From Oleispira sp. (lineage in GTDB: Bacteria > Pseudomonadota > Gammaproteobacteria > Pseudomonadales > Oceanobacteraceae): 64,000 nt of DNA. The DNA is taken from contig JAESQF010000134.1 of NCBI GenBank assembly GCA_016765295.1, positions 1-64,000 on the forward strand, read 5' to 3'. A program made the position numbers and the translations under genes. Position 1 is the first letter of the stretch, and each line of letters opens with the position of its first letter. The notes beneath the pieces are model-generated. The model was not told where the DNA came from and made no database searches. It saw nothing but the letters and a program-made list of their open reading frames with translations. Shown here in pieces: positions 49,962 through 61,309 of the stretch.

Positions 49962-50879
49962 TTAACGAAAATACAGTGCATTTTTTGCATAGCCTGCGGC
50001 GATAAAATCGATTAATAAGCGTATTTTTTCCGGCAGGTATTTACTGTAAGGGTAAACCGCATAAATAGGCAGTTGCTTACCTGAAACATCGGCCAGCACT
50101 TCTTGTAAACGACCCGCCTTTAGATCTTCATAAACCAGTAGCTTGGGTGTATAGATTACTCCGTCTCCGGATAATGCTGCATTCTTTAAAGCGATTTGAT
50201 TATTAGAGCTAATATTTCCTTCTACCTTGATGCTGTATTCGTTTTCACTCTCTCCCTTTTTTTCGCGAAAAATCCAATCATTAGAACCCGTTTCCATGTA
50301 GGTGTAGGTTAAGCAATTGTGGCTCAGTAATTCTTGGGGTGTTAGCGGTATCCCATGCCTTGCTAAATATTCCGGGCTGGCGCTGACGACCCATTTGGAT
50401 TGTACCAGCAGCTTAGCAATTAGGCTGGAGTCTGGCAGGCTGGCGGTGCGAATGGCAAGGTCGACTCCTGCGGCGACAAGGTCTACTTGATGGTCTTCTA
50501 GCCTCAATTCAATTTTCAGTTTGGGGTAGCTGCGGCAAAACTCAGCGACTAGATCTGCGATTAAGAATTCCCCTGAAATAACCGGCACGCTCAAACATAT
50601 CTTCCCCGTCGGTTCACTACTGACTTCTGTTACCGCTTTAACGGCATTCGCTACCGATTGATCGACGTCATGAGCATGCTGATAGAGCAGTTGGCCCGCT
50701 TCGGTCAGCTGCAGCTTACGGGTTGTTCTGTGCAATAACTTTACCCCTAGATGCTGTTCTAGCTGGGAAATATGCTTACTAACTACCGAATTAGTCATGC
50801 CTATGCGTATCGCCGCGTGACTGAAAGAGCCGGTTTTAACGACGGTATGAAAGAGCAATATTTTATCCGCAACATTCAT
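49962..50879 (-). CDS. LysR family transcriptional regulator
   Basis: N-terminal HTH GSFSHAAIRIGMTNSVVSKHISQLEQHLGVKLLHRTTRKLQLTEAG. Confidence 0.93.
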   Translation of the reverse strand: MNVADKILLFHTVVKTGSFSHAAIRIGMTNSVVSKHISQLEQHLGVKLLHRTTRKLQLTEAGQLLYQHAHDVDQSVANAVKAVTEVSSEPTGKICLSVPVISGEFLIADLVAEFCRSYPKLKIELRLEDHQVDLVAAGVDLAIRTASLPDSSLIAKLLVQSKWVVSASPEYLARHGIPLTPQELLSHNCLTYTYMETGSNDWIFREKKGESENEYSIKVEGNISSNNQIALKNAALSGDGVIYTPKLLVYEDLKAGRLQEVLADVSGKQLPIYAVYPYSKYLPEKIRLLIDFIAAGYAKNALYFR

Positions 50880-51102
50880 TGCACTGGCCTTTGATTCGCT
50901 GAGGGTGAATTTGGTTGTCGATTTTCACGACAATCAATTATGCCATTGTTTAAAGTGATTATGCCATTTTTGGAATCTTTAGAATTCTTTTTATCTATAT
51001 ATCAATTAATTGGATTTGCGTAAAGTGCCCGTCATCAAGTTCACCGGCCCAGTAGGGGCTGACTTTAATAGTTAAATTGTTTAAATAGACGGGATAGAAA
51101 TC

Positions 51103-51660
51103 ATGAAGAAGATATTACTACTTGCGGGCGATTACGTTGAAGATTACGAAATCATGGTGCCTTTTCAGGCGTTGCAGATGGTTGGCCATGAAGTGAGCGC
51201 TGTGTGCCCTGATAAAGTTGCCGGTGATTCGGTTATTACTGCGATTCATGATTTCGAAGGTGATCAAACTTTCAGTGAAAAGCCAGGCCATCGCTTTACC
51301 TTGAATGCCAGCTTTGATGATATTGAACTGACTGATTTTGATGCTTTGGTAATTCCCGGTGGCAGAGCGCCTGAGTATCTTCGCCTTGATCAGCGTGTGC
51401 TAGCAATCGTTCAGTACTTTGCTGAAACCAATAAGCCAATTGCCGCTGTTTGCCACGGTACGCAATTATTGACGGCGGCGGGAATTCTAGAAGGACGTAC
51501 TTGTACGGGTTATCCAACGGTTGAGCCGGAAGTTAACGCGGTCGGTGGTCGTTATATTAAAACCGAGGCTGATAATGTGGTGGTTGATGGCAATCTTGTG
51601 ACGTCTCCTGCTTGGCCTTCACACCCTAAATGGTTAGCGGCGTTTTTAAAATTATTATAA
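51103..51660 (+). CDS. DJ-1/PfpI family protein
   Basis: [28 protein letters not shown]. Confidence 0.92.
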   Translation: MKKILLLAGDYVEDYEIMVPFQALQMVGHEVSAVCPDKVAGDSVITAIHDFEGDQTFSEKPGHRFTLNASFDDIELTDFDALVIPGGRAPEYLRLDQRVLAIVQYFAETNKPIAAVCHGTQLLTAAGILEGRTCTGYPTVEPEVNAVGGRYIKTEADNVVVDGNLVTSPAWPSHPKWLAAFLKLL

Positions 51661-51723
51661 GAGTAGGTTAAGAAGAAACAGGTTGAAAGACTAGATAGAA
51701 AGATTAAATAGAAGGAGCAGGTT

Positions 51724-52068
51724 ATGGGTATCTTCATCATTATTGGATTTTACTGTTTAGGTGAATTCACTCATAGCTTTCTCCATTTACCGATACCTGG
51801 GGCGGTGATTGGTATGGTGTATTTATATCTCTATTTATTAATGCACAAGGGTGCTTCTTTCTCATTACAGCGTAGTGGTCGGTTATTGATTTCAAACCTG
51901 CCTCTATTATTAATCCCTAGTTCTGCCGGGGTGGTGCTTTGCATCAGTTTATTAGAACAGCAAGGCTTAGTCATCGCACTTATATTAAGTACCACTATCG
52001 TATTTTCGTTAATTTTAACGGCTTGGATGATGAGCCGACTGCAAAGGCGCTTTTATCATGAGCCTTAA
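51724..52068 (+). CDS. CidA/LrgA family protein
   Basis: LPIPGAVIGMVYLY; 4-nt-range overlap with lrgB-like gene. Confidence 0.85.
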   Translation: MGIFIIIGFYCLGEFTHSFLHLPIPGAVIGMVYLYLYLLMHKGASFSLQRSGRLLISNLPLLLIPSSAGVVLCISLLEQQGLVIALILSTTIVFSLILTAWMMSRLQRRFYHEP

Positions 52069-52738
52069 TTATCAATCGCTTCTGCTGTTTTCTCTTACCG
52101 TAATTTCCTTTGCCATTGCTAAGATAGCGTACCATCGAGGCAAGAATAATATTTTATTACAGCCCTTATTAGTTGGCGTTATCTTAGTGGTTTTCTGTTT
52201 GTATTTTTTAAATATCCCATACAGTCAGTACATTGATAGTAATCGTATTTTTCAATGGTTGTTGGGTCCTGCGGTTGTCTCTTTAGCGATTCCTTTATAT
52301 AAAAATTCGCATCATATTCGACAATGGCTTGGGGGCGTTCTGCTGACAATTGTTATCTCGGCGAGCCTAGGTGTTTTAATCACTTGGATGATTAGCCAGT
52401 TGTTCGAATTACAGCTAAATACTCAGATTGCCTTAATTACTAAATCTGCCACAACCCCTATTGCCTTATCGATTAATGAAGTGCTCAGCGGCAATAAGGC
52501 GCTGGCGGCCACGGTTGTTATGTTTACTGGATTATTCGGGGCTATGATTGGCCCTGTGTTACTTACGCGCTTGGGTTTTCATGATCATAGAATTATGGGC
52601 CTAGCGCTTGGCTTAACCTCCCATGCTATTGGTACTCAAAAAGCATTGGAGATAAGTCCACTATGTGGCGCCTTCGCGGCTTTCGCTATGACACTAACGG
52701 GAGGGTTTCTCGCGTTAGTATTGCCATTTCTAGTGTGA
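52058..52738 (+). CDS. LrgB family protein
   Basis: LLGPAVVSLAIPLYKN; KSATTPIALSINEVLSGN; GLTSHAIGTQKA. Confidence 0.9.
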   Translation: MSLNYQSLLLFSLTVISFAIAKIAYHRGKNNILLQPLLVGVILVVFCLYFLNIPYSQYIDSNRIFQWLLGPAVVSLAIPLYKNSHHIRQWLGGVLLTIVISASLGVLITWMISQLFELQLNTQIALITKSATTPIALSINEVLSGNKALAATVVMFTGLFGAMIGPVLLTRLGFHDHRIMGLALGLTSHAIGTQKALEISPLCGAFAAFAMTLTGGFLALVLPFLV

Positions 52739-52831
52739 TTGAGCATTTAGGGCAGAATGTATCGATGTAATATTGATCGAATAAAGCTTATCCTATAACC
52801 CTATTTATAATAATTTTTAGGGTCATACATC

Positions 52832-54877
52832 ATGCAAGCTAGCCGTATAAGCTTAATGACATGTCTTTTCAGTCTGTGCTTACTTTTGATGTCATGTACA
52901 GAAGAGGTAATACCCGCCGCTATCGATGAGCGTGAAGCGTTACGTGTCTTAAGCTGGGGTGGTGGTGAATCTCTTCTACTGCGTAATGGTTCTCCTGTAT
53001 CTTTAGAATTTGAATACTTGCAGCGCTTTGCTGATGAGAAAAATTTGCGTCTTGAATTCGTCATGTTAATGGAATTTAAGCAGCTGATCCCCGCACTATT
53101 AGCCGGTAAAGGCGATGTTATCGCCAGTAACTTAACCATTACTGATGCTCGTAAAGAGCTAGTCGCTTTCACTAAGCCGATCACGGAAACTCTAGAGTAT
53201 TTAGTGACAGGCATTAATTCCAAACCGTTAAAGTCACCCAAAGACCTTAACGGAAGAGAAGTTATTGTTCAGCAAGGCAAGTCTTATGAAGAAACGGCAC
53301 TCGGGCTGATAAAGGCTTATCCACAACTCAAGCTGCGTATGATCGATGCCAAGATAGACAGCGAACAAATGCTGGATAAAGTGGCTTCAGGTGAATTTGA
53401 CATCATTATAAAAGATGGCAATTTATTGGAAGCTGCCCAGCTTTATCGTGATGATTTACAGAAAGGTATGCAGGCCAGTGCGACACGAGAAATTGCTATT
53501 GCGGTTGCACCTGACAATACAAAACTATTGCATAAACTTAATGAATTTTTGCAGTTGCAAAGCATTGCACTGGTAGATAATGGTCGTTATAAAAATCGCT
53601 GGGAAAAAATAAAAAAAACCAAAACGATTAGATTTGTTATGCGAAATAACTTTTCATCATATTTTATCTGGCGTGGACAACTATTAGGTTTTAACTATGA
53701 GCTGGCAAAAAAGTTTGCTCAAGATAATGGCTTACGTTATGAAATTGTCGTAGCCCCAGATCATGCATCTATGCTTGATTACCTGCTATTAGATAAAGCC
53801 GATGTTGCGTTGGGGTTTTTGAATCCGACCCAAAGACGCAAGGATAAAGGCATCGCGTTTTCTGTACCCTATCATTACGCCTCTCAGCTTCTTGTTTCTC
53901 AAGTAGACGATCAAACTATTACTGATATCGGGGATTTGCAGAATAGAACCGTCGTGGTGCGTAAGAGTAGTGCTTATTGGGATACGATGTTAGAGATTGT
54001 AGAAAAAACACCTAATGTTTCATTATTAGCGGCGTCTGAAAATCAAGAATCAGAAGAGTTGATTGAAGGTGTTGCGGATGGCTTATATGATTTGACGGTA
54101 GCAGATAGTCATATCGTAAATTTAGAAATGGTATTTATCGATAAAATCAAATCAGTATTTCCTCTAACAAAGCCCCTGGGGCAAAGTTGGGCTACGAAAA
54201 ATGGCCATGACCAATTGCTTAAAAATATCGATGGCTTTATTAATAAACATTATAAAGGTTTGTTTTATAATATTAAATACCAGCAATACTTCACCAGTGG
54301 AAGAAAAATTGATGCCCGTAGGGATGATTATTTAAGCTTACGCAATAGTGGTACTTTATCGCCCTATGATGAGCTGGTTAAAAAGTATGCCAAACAATAT
54401 GAGTTTGATTGGCGTCTAATGGTTGCTCAAATGCATCAGGAAAGTCGCTTTGATCCCAATGCACGTTCGTTTGCAGGTGCTCGTGGATTATTTCAACTAA
54501 TGCCTAGAACCGCTAAGCAAATGGGATTAGAAAATGTTAATGATCCTGCGATTGGCATTCACGCGGGCATTAAATATATGGATTGGGTGCGCGAGCGAAT
54601 GACTTACATTAATCCTGAAGAAGATCAGCTGATCTGGTTTACGTTGGCGGCTTATAACTCCGGTGCAGGGCATGTGCGAGATGCCGTGAGTTTAGCACGT
54701 AAAAAAGGTTGGAATGAGCGTCGCTGGTTTGGCAATGTAGAAAAAGCTATGCTGCTATTATCAAAGAATGTGTATGCCAGCAAGGCGCGCCATGGTTATG
54801 TGCGTGGACATGAGCCTGTTCATTATGTGCATGCGATTAAAAACCGCTTTGATACCTTTCAATATTTGGTCGATTAA
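52832..54877 (+). CDS. MltF-like lytic transglycosylase with two tandem solute-binding domains
   Basis: Lipobox MSC; two SBP-like modules; SLT domain MHQESRFDPNARSFAGARGLFQLMPRTAKQMG. Confidence 0.88.
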   Translation: MQASRISLMTCLFSLCLLLMSCTEEVIPAAIDEREALRVLSWGGGESLLLRNGSPVSLEFEYLQRFADEKNLRLEFVMLMEFKQLIPALLAGKGDVIASNLTITDARKELVAFTKPITETLEYLVTGINSKPLKSPKDLNGREVIVQQGKSYEETALGLIKAYPQLKLRMIDAKIDSEQMLDKVASGEFDIIIKDGNLLEAAQLYRDDLQKGMQASATREIAIAVAPDNTKLLHKLNEFLQLQSIALVDNGRYKNRWEKIKKTKTIRFVMRNNFSSYFIWRGQLLGFNYELAKKFAQDNGLRYEIVVAPDHASMLDYLLLDKADVALGFLNPTQRRKDKGIAFSVPYHYASQLLVSQVDDQTITDIGDLQNRTVVVRKSSAYWDTMLEIVEKTPNVSLLAASENQESEELIEGVADGLYDLTVADSHIVNLEMVFIDKIKSVFPLTKPLGQSWATKNGHDQLLKNIDGFINKHYKGLFYNIKYQQYFTSGRKIDARRDDYLSLRNSGTLSPYDELVKKYAKQYEFDWRLMVAQMHQESRFDPNARSFAGARGLFQLMPRTAKQMGLENVNDPAIGIHAGIKYMDWVRERMTYINPEEDQLIWFTLAAYNSGAGHVRDAVSLARKKGWNERRWFGNVEKAMLLLSKNVYASKARHGYVRGHEPVHYVHAIKNRFDTFQYLVD

Positions 54878-54899
54878 ATCTATCTTAGTTGTTGATTAC

Positions 54900-56000
54900 T
54901 TAATTTTGAATGCTAGCAACCGATGTGAAGTATTCTTTTATTAAACGATTAGCCCAAGGCTTGGCCGTTATTCCTTCGAAATACGCGCAATGACTGCCGC
55001 GCTGGGTGAGCACTAAAATAATATTATCCATGGCCTCAATACGGTGCTGGTTCTGGTATACATTCTCTATATGACAAATTGGATCATCCTCGGCATTTAA
55101 AATAAGCAGGGGTATCTTAATCTGATCAAACACTACGGAAGGATTAGAATTTTGCATATAGTCTTCCGCGCTTTTATGACCTGCTATTTCATATAGGTGT
55201 TGATGAAATTCGTGTAAGTCTTGTGTGTTTTTTAATGCGGGTAAAGATTCTAGGTGTTGAAAGGTTTCTTCATTCGGCTGGATAAATAACTTATGCAGTT
55301 TCTTCGTCATCATCTTGCTATAAAAGGGCACTGCTCGAGTAAAAGCATTACGCATATCATAAGCTGGGCAATAAGCCACAGCGGCCTTGATGGGAGTATC
55401 CGTGCCTTTCTTACCTAGATAACTGGCCAGTACACCAGAACCTGCTGAAATTCCGGTCGCGTATAAAGCGGATTGAGGAAAGCAGTTTTGGATATGTTGA
55501 ATTTGCGCATCGAGATCAAGCGTATTACCCATGGTATTAAAATTTGCCGACTTGAGGCCCATCTCTCCATGACCGCGACGTACGCAAAGTGCTACCCGCC
55601 AGCCTAGTTTTTCTCTCATGTAACGCACAAAGCCGCGCATGCTTTGCGGGTTGCCAGATATGGTATGCAGCACCAGCATGGTGGGTGTATTTTCAGCTAA
55701 GTCTAAGCCAAGCCAATCGACCGCAACTTCACCACCATCTTCCATGGTTAATACATCGTGCCTGTCATACTTTAAGGGCTTAGCAAAGCCCTTGATAAAG
55801 CCCAGTGCGATTAATTGCATGTGGGTATTGAATAGCCAAGGGGTTGCGTAATACCGTTTAGTTAAAGCACTAGTGGTATTTATTATGCTTTTATTGAATG
55901 GGGTTGCTTGATAAATCAGAGCAGGTTTTTTAGCGACTCTGGCAAAATAATAACAGGCAGAGAATATAAATATTCCTAAGCTAATAAATAATAAAGTCAT
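54900..56000 (-). CDS. YheT-like alpha/beta hydrolase
   Basis: YYATPWLFNTHMQ; RRGHGEMGLKSANFNTMGNTLDLDAQIQHI; GSHCAYFEG. Confidence 0.85.
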   Translation of the reverse strand: MTLLFISLGIFIFSACYYFARVAKKPALIYQATPFNKSIINTTSALTKRYYATPWLFNTHMQLIALGFIKGFAKPLKYDRHDVLTMEDGGEVAVDWLGLDLAENTPTMLVLHTISGNPQSMRGFVRYMREKLGWRVALCVRRGHGEMGLKSANFNTMGNTLDLDAQIQHIQNCFPQSALYATGISAGSGVLASYLGKKGTDTPIKAAVAYCPAYDMRNAFTRAVPFYSKMMTKKLHKLFIQPNEETFQHLESLPALKNTQDLHEFHQHLYEIAGHKSAEDYMQNSNPSVVFDQIKIPLLILNAEDDPICHIENVYQNQHRIEAMDNIILVLTQRGSHCAYFEGITAKPWANRLIKEYFTSVASIQN

Positions 56001-56097
56001 GGAGAGTCGGTCTTCGCAGTAATAAGACCGGTATTCTAGAAGTAAAAGTATACAGTGTAAAGAAAGGCTGGGTAGCAGCCTTTCTTAGTCCTCTTGC

Positions 56098-56853
56098 TTA
56101 TGAGGTTTTAAGCACGGTTGAAAGGGTGAAATCTAATAATGTATCAACAGGAATAACGACCTGAGATCCAGGACTTAATATTGCCCCCGCAAGACCCACT
56201 TTAGCGCCTGTTTTTGCCCCATCGGAACCATTTGCCAGCCCACCGATCGCTGCACCTCTGGCGACTTTTGCAGCAGAGGCTTTTCCTGTGGCTTGAGTAT
56301 AAGCGTTAATCGCGCTGGTTCTTATGGGAATGATTTGACCATTAATTTTAATATCAGTGATGGTTAACAGCATCTTAGCTTTTCCTCGCACTCTCCGGGC
56401 TTTTACGGATTCACTAATAACGCCATAAACCTGGCTGCCCGCTGGAGCTACGGTTGTGCCATTACTTACCAAGGCACCTTCAAGCACGGCGGTGAATTTG
56501 TGCCCGGTTGTATGTTTACCGGTACTTAAGGTATCACTTAGGCGAATGGTGATCATGGATCCCACGGGTATTTCCACAGGGCCAGTGGCTTTAGTGCTCG
56601 TCACTGCAGGTTTAGTAGATTGAGCAACAGGTTTGGCAGCTTCAGTATTAGACGAGCCCATTGAAATATTTTTTACATCTTTCGCATTGAAATTCATGGT
56701 AATGCCATCGACTTCAAATGAGATTGAATCCCCTGAGCGACCGGTGAAATCCCCTTGGAATATTTTACCATTACTTAATTCGATGCTATCTGCATAAGTT
56801 ATGGTGGCTAAGCTGAAGAGTAGAGCTGAATACAGTATTTTAGTAAAAGTCAT
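56098..56853 (-). CDS. Hypothetical secreted protein
   Basis: Signal peptide MTFTKILYSALLFSLATITYA; IPVGSMITIRLSDTLSTGKHTTGHKFTAVLEG. Confidence 0.65.
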   Translation of the reverse strand: MTFTKILYSALLFSLATITYADSIELSNGKIFQGDFTGRSGDSISFEVDGITMNFNAKDVKNISMGSSNTEAAKPVAQSTKPAVTSTKATGPVEIPVGSMITIRLSDTLSTGKHTTGHKFTAVLEGALVSNGTTVAPAGSQVYGVISESVKARRVRGKAKMLLTITDIKINGQIIPIRTSAINAYTQATGKASAAKVARGAAIGGLANGSDGAKTGAKVGLAGAILSPGSQVVIPVDTLLDFTLSTVLKTS

Positions 56854-56967
56854 AAGTGATCCTAATATTAATTAATATGAGACTCGGTAGATCTCATTGC
56901 ATTTATGCTGTGATGATAAAAAAGATAATAAGTTCAGAGGCTTTAAGTATCATAAACGGTTACTGAA

Positions 56968-57208
56968 GGCTGGAATGAGCGCCGCTGGTTTGGTTTGCCG
57001 CGTTGGTTTATTCGTTGCAAGTAGGCTATCAGCTATTAACTAATCATTTATTTCTGCCTTATGGGATATCTTTTTAAGCTTTGTATTGACCATGCTTATA
57101 CATGTTTTTGGTAATCCATTCGCCAGCAACGAATATATCAGTGCATTATTCGGTGCTTATGTCTCAGGTGATTATATAAAAAAGAATAATATAGCAATGA
57201 CTTACTAA
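56968..57208 (+). pseudogene. Possible gene relic(s), including an MltF-derived fragment
   Basis: 26-nt match to lytic transglycosylase gene (encodes GWNERRWFG), then open frame FLSFVLTMLIHVFGNPFASNEYISALFGAYVSGDYIKKNNIAMTY*. Confidence 0.4.
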
Positions 57209-57239
57209 GATTAGTAAGTCTGCTTGCTCTGCGTTTTCT

Positions 57240-57812
57240 TCAGCGTTTACGCGTAGGGTCTTTTCCCAAAATGAACGCCATGATAATGCCGACGATAAAT
57301 CCGAATAAGTGAGATTCAAATGAAACCCCTGGCATTATAGGTAATACCCCAAAGATTAAGCCGCCGTACATGAAGGCGACCAAACCGCTAATCATAAACA
57401 GTTTAAATTCACGACTGATAAACCCCGCTACCAGCAGATAGCCAAATAATCCATAAATCACACCACTCATACCAATATGATTCGCACTTCTACCAAAAAA
57501 CCAAACGAGTAGGCCTCCCACTAATGCGCTGGTGGTAAAGACTAATATAAAGCGATTTCGGCCGTGGCTTAATAGTAATACGGTAAATATGAAAAGCGGC
57601 ACTAGGTTGCTGAATAGATGTATTAATCCTCCATGTATAAAAGGGGCAGAAACAATACCGGCTAGAGCATTTAAATTTCTCGGCATGATGCCGAAAGACC
57701 TTAAAGAGCCAAAGGTAAATTGATTGATGATCTCAATGAGAATTATCACGACGCATAAACTTGCCGCAATTTTTATACGCTTGGAAAAATCGATGTGTGT
57801 TCGTTTTATCAT
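57240..57812 (-). CDS. Rhomboid family intramembrane protease
   Basis: GLIHLFSNLVPLFIF; GMSGVIYGLFGYL (GXSG); SHLFGFIVGI. Confidence 0.9.
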   Translation of the reverse strand: MIKRTHIDFSKRIKIAASLCVVIILIEIINQFTFGSLRSFGIMPRNLNALAGIVSAPFIHGGLIHLFSNLVPLFIFTVLLLSHGRNRFILVFTTSALVGGLLVWFFGRSANHIGMSGVIYGLFGYLLVAGFISREFKLFMISGLVAFMYGGLIFGVLPIMPGVSFESHLFGFIVGIIMAFILGKDPTRKR

Positions 57813-57923
57813 AAGTATTGGCTGTTATGTCATTATCTGTTGATTGAGAATGACCTAATCCTATTTGATTAAAGGTTTTGTTGAAATGATTGTTTTAGCT
57901 AAAGTTATTATTTGAGTGGTTAA

Positions 57924-59321
57924 TCATTCTAACTGGTAACGTTTAATCTTATTAATTAATCCTTGGCGAGTAATTCCTAGCGCTTGTGCAGTATGGGTTT
58001 TATTACCCTTATTAGTAGCCATTTCTTTAGCGATTAACGAGATTTCTAATTCACTAACCTGCTGCTCTAATGTTTTATGAGGCTGTGTTTTATGGAGCAG
58101 CTGCTCTGCTTGATTTAAGGTAGCACTTTCTCCACGTATTAATTCGATTTCTTGCAAACTTAAGCAATTGTTTAAACAGATAGCAGCAGCGCTCTCTAAG
58201 GTGTTTTTAAGCTCACGTACATTCCCAGGCCAAGGTGTATTGATGAACCAGCTGCTGGCTGCTTTATCGAGACTGATGTCTGTTTTGTGTTCGTGGTTAT
58301 AACGTATTAGAAAGTGATCGACCAATACCGCTATATCTTCTCTGCGGCTTCCTAGGTTAGTCGTGCTGATGGTAAGGCCTTTGATGCGGTAATAGAGGTC
58401 TTCTCGAAAATCATTGTTTTGTACGGCTTTAGGCAAGTCTTTATTGGTCGCGCAGACTAAGCGAATATTAAGGGTTTCTAATTGACGGCTACCCACTGGG
58501 TAGTAACTTCCATCTTGTAGTACGCGTAATAACTTCACCTGCATGGCCACCGGCATTTCGCCAATCTCATCGAGGAATAACGTGCCTTTATCGGCACTGG
58601 CTAATAGTCCTTTACGGTCGCTATCAGCACCGGTAAACGCGCCTTTTTTATAGCCAAACAATTCACTTTCTAATAACTCCGCAGGAATGGCTCCGCAATG
58701 CACGGATACTATTTTTTGCTGCTTGCGGTCACTGTTTTGATGGATGGCGTTAGCAATAATTTCTTTACCCGTTCCACTGGGACCTTGAATTAATACCGGC
58801 ACCTGAGTATTTGATATGCGTTGAATTAATTCCCGAGTTGATTGAATAGCGCTGCTTTTACCGATCAGTCCAAAGTTGGAAATATCTTGTTGCTGTAATT
58901 CATTTTCTAAGTTTTTTATTTGCTGCAATAAGCTGTTTTTTTCTAATGCGCGCTGAATAATGACTTTTAGCAGATCAGGGTCGATGGGCTTATTAATAAA
59001 ATCCCAAGCACCTAACTCAATGGCTTTTAAGGCGAGAGCACGATCACTATGAGCGGTTAGTACTAATACCGGAATGTCGTTATAAAACTTTAAATTGTCG
59101 AGGCTATCTTCTGGTCTAAAGCTAGGAGGCAAGGATAAGTCATGAATAACCAGAGCAAATCCTTCGCTGCCTTCATTGAGATTTTTAGCATGATTGAATA
59201 GGGCCAGTCCGCTCGCGGCGTCGTGGGCATATTCAATATGATAGCCTGCTTGCTCTAGCAGCAGTGCGCATAATTCGCAGAAGGCGACTTCATCATCGAT
59301 TAATAATATTTTAGTTTTCAT
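57924..59321 (-). CDS. Sigma-54-dependent response regulator, NtrC type
   Basis: Receiver [13 protein letters not shown]+ [15 protein letters not shown] and GAFTGA; Fis-type HTH. Confidence 0.97.
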   Translation of the reverse strand: MKTKILLIDDEVAFCELCALLLEQAGYHIEYAHDAASGLALFNHAKNLNEGSEGFALVIHDLSLPPSFRPEDSLDNLKFYNDIPVLVLTAHSDRALALKAIELGAWDFINKPIDPDLLKVIIQRALEKNSLLQQIKNLENELQQQDISNFGLIGKSSAIQSTRELIQRISNTQVPVLIQGPSGTGKEIIANAIHQNSDRKQQKIVSVHCGAIPAELLESELFGYKKGAFTGADSDRKGLLASADKGTLFLDEIGEMPVAMQVKLLRVLQDGSYYPVGSRQLETLNIRLVCATNKDLPKAVQNNDFREDLYYRIKGLTISTTNLGSRREDIAVLVDHFLIRYNHEHKTDISLDKAASSWFINTPWPGNVRELKNTLESAAAICLNNCLSLQEIELIRGESATLNQAEQLLHKTQPHKTLEQQVSELEISLIAKEMATNKGNKTHTAQALGITRQGLINKIKRYQLE

Positions 59322-59326
59322 ATAAA

Positions 59327-61309
59327 TTATCTTTCATTGTTCGTTGATGGCTTTTTATTTTCTAATGGGTTTAGAGGCAGGCTTATCACAAAGGATACCG
59401 GCCAGCCTAAGTTCTCACTGTGGGTAATACTACCGTCATGGGCATCGACAATTCGACGTACGATCGATAGCCCCAAGCCACTGCCGCCACTGCGTTGAGT
59501 AATAAATGGCTCAAACAAGTGGGGCATCATATTAGCGGGAATCTTCGGACCGTTATTGTTCACCTGTATCAGGGTTTCGTCTTTACTTTGACTAAGTTCT
59601 AATTCTATTTTTCCATCAGGGGTACTGGCGATAAAGGCGGCGGCATTTTCTAATAGGTTAATGAGAATCTGTTGAATACGCTCGTTATCATATTGTCCCA
59701 TCAATATAGGTTCGCTGGTTAAACGAATAGATACTGAAAACAGATTGTTGATTTGTTGAATAACCTGCTGCGCAATACTGACTAGATTTTGATGTGAGGG
59801 TTTTAATTCGATATTGCCAGCGTATGACAAGGTATCGCGAATCATTAATTCAGCACGGGCGACTTGATTTTGTATGCATGCTTTTATTTTGTCATCTGTT
59901 TGCGCAGATGCCATGTTAATAATATTCAGCGGGTTGCGAAGTTCGTGGGCGATTGCGGCGGTAAGACCACCAAGTTCTACGAGATGTTGTTGTTCTATGC
60001 GTTCACGTTCAGCGCGGGCTTCTATTTTGGCCAGTTGTATTGATCGATCTAGGGATGTGCAGGCATTAGGAATGAGAGCGGCCAGTAATTCTGCCATGTG
60101 TTGCTGTGCCGGAGGAATATCGTCCCAGCCCGATAGCTGGCAGCTCCAGTCGCCACGTTTGATGCACATGAATAACGCTTTGATGTCTTTTGTCTTAGCT
60201 TCACTTGTTTTAGCTTGGTCTAACTTTGGCTCAAAATAGACATCGCCAGTGGCATTAAGAATTTTTACACCGATGCTATTTTGTTTGCCATGGTGATCAG
60301 CGCGCTTGGTTAACGGTGCATGCTGTTGCCAAATGCTTTCAATCGTTTGCGCGAGCGCTTGCCAAGAGGTCACTTGGTTTAGTTGCATCAACCACTGGTT
60401 TAACGTGACCTCATCAATACTGGCCCCAGGATAAACCAGTCGATCGGAAAACTGTTTGGCTGGGCCGTATAGCAGCCAAGCGAGTAATAATAAAATACTG
60501 GAATAGATGAAGAGTTGCAGTGTCGGTACGGTGGCTAGTTCAGTCATTGCGACTGGGGCAATAAAAGCCAGTAACAGGCTCATTAATAGCATCGAAACAA
60601 TGAGCACGGCTAACCATTGTATCGCTTGGCTCACCCAGCGGTTCACTTCTACAAGGCGGTAACGCACCACAGAATAAACAACCAGCATCACGTAGCTCGG
60701 CAGTGCCAACATAGGGTAGGGAAAGAAGTCGATCTCAAGGGATGGCAAAATAAAGCTGGTGGCGAGAGAGAAGCCCCAAGCCCCGACGGCGAACATGGCA
60801 AGAATCGAGCGTCGTTTATTACCTTGGTTATTGCGGTAACCATAAAGCAATAAAATATGCGCGGCGATACCGACGGTAATGGTATATACCAAGTTAAGCC
60901 AGCCAATAGAATCTATGTGGAAAAAGTTAGGGAAAACATTCCAAGCCTCAATATGTCCGCTTTCTCCCCAAATACTTAGAGCGGTGACCGCCATGGCAAA
61001 CAGGTAAATTAAAGGGGTAAAGCGATAACTGCGTTCGGCAATCGGAATGCTACCTCGTAGCCATAACAGGACAAAATGTAAAAAGGTGGTAGGGAGTAAT
61101 GGATTGGCTAATAAAAGACTGCGAGCGATTTGATCATGACCTTCAAGCGCAGCGATATGGCCAAAACACCAAATAGCCATCGATAGACAAAAAGCAGCTA
61201 GGGCGATAAGAGCGGGTTCTTCTTTGCGCTTCAGCCACAGCCAATAGGCGGTTCCTGAGGCCGACAGTATGGTTATCCACAAGCTGGCGCTGAATAGGGT
61301 GATAAGCAT
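59327..61309 (-). CDS. Membrane sensor histidine kinase
   Basis: TM N-terminus; H-box IAHELRNPLNIINMA; ATPase GSGLGLSIVRRIVDAHDG. Confidence 0.95.
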   Translation of the reverse strand: MLITLFSASLWITILSASGTAYWLWLKRKEEPALIALAAFCLSMAIWCFGHIAALEGHDQIARSLLLANPLLPTTFLHFVLLWLRGSIPIAERSYRFTPLIYLFAMAVTALSIWGESGHIEAWNVFPNFFHIDSIGWLNLVYTITVGIAAHILLLYGYRNNQGNKRRSILAMFAVGAWGFSLATSFILPSLEIDFFPYPMLALPSYVMLVVYSVVRYRLVEVNRWVSQAIQWLAVLIVSMLLMSLLLAFIAPVAMTELATVPTLQLFIYSSILLLLAWLLYGPAKQFSDRLVYPGASIDEVTLNQWLMQLNQVTSWQALAQTIESIWQQHAPLTKRADHHGKQNSIGVKILNATGDVYFEPKLDQAKTSEAKTKDIKALFMCIKRGDWSCQLSGWDDIPPAQQHMAELLAALIPNACTSLDRSIQLAKIEARAERERIEQQHLVELGGLTAAIAHELRNPLNIINMASAQTDDKIKACIQNQVARAELMIRDTLSYAGNIELKPSHQNLVSIAQQVIQQINNLFSVSIRLTSEPILMGQYDNERIQQILINLLENAAAFIASTPDGKIELELSQSKDETLIQVNNNGPKIPANMMPHLFEPFITQRSGGSGLGLSIVRRIVDAHDGSITHSENLGWPVSFVISLPLNPLENKKPSTNNER

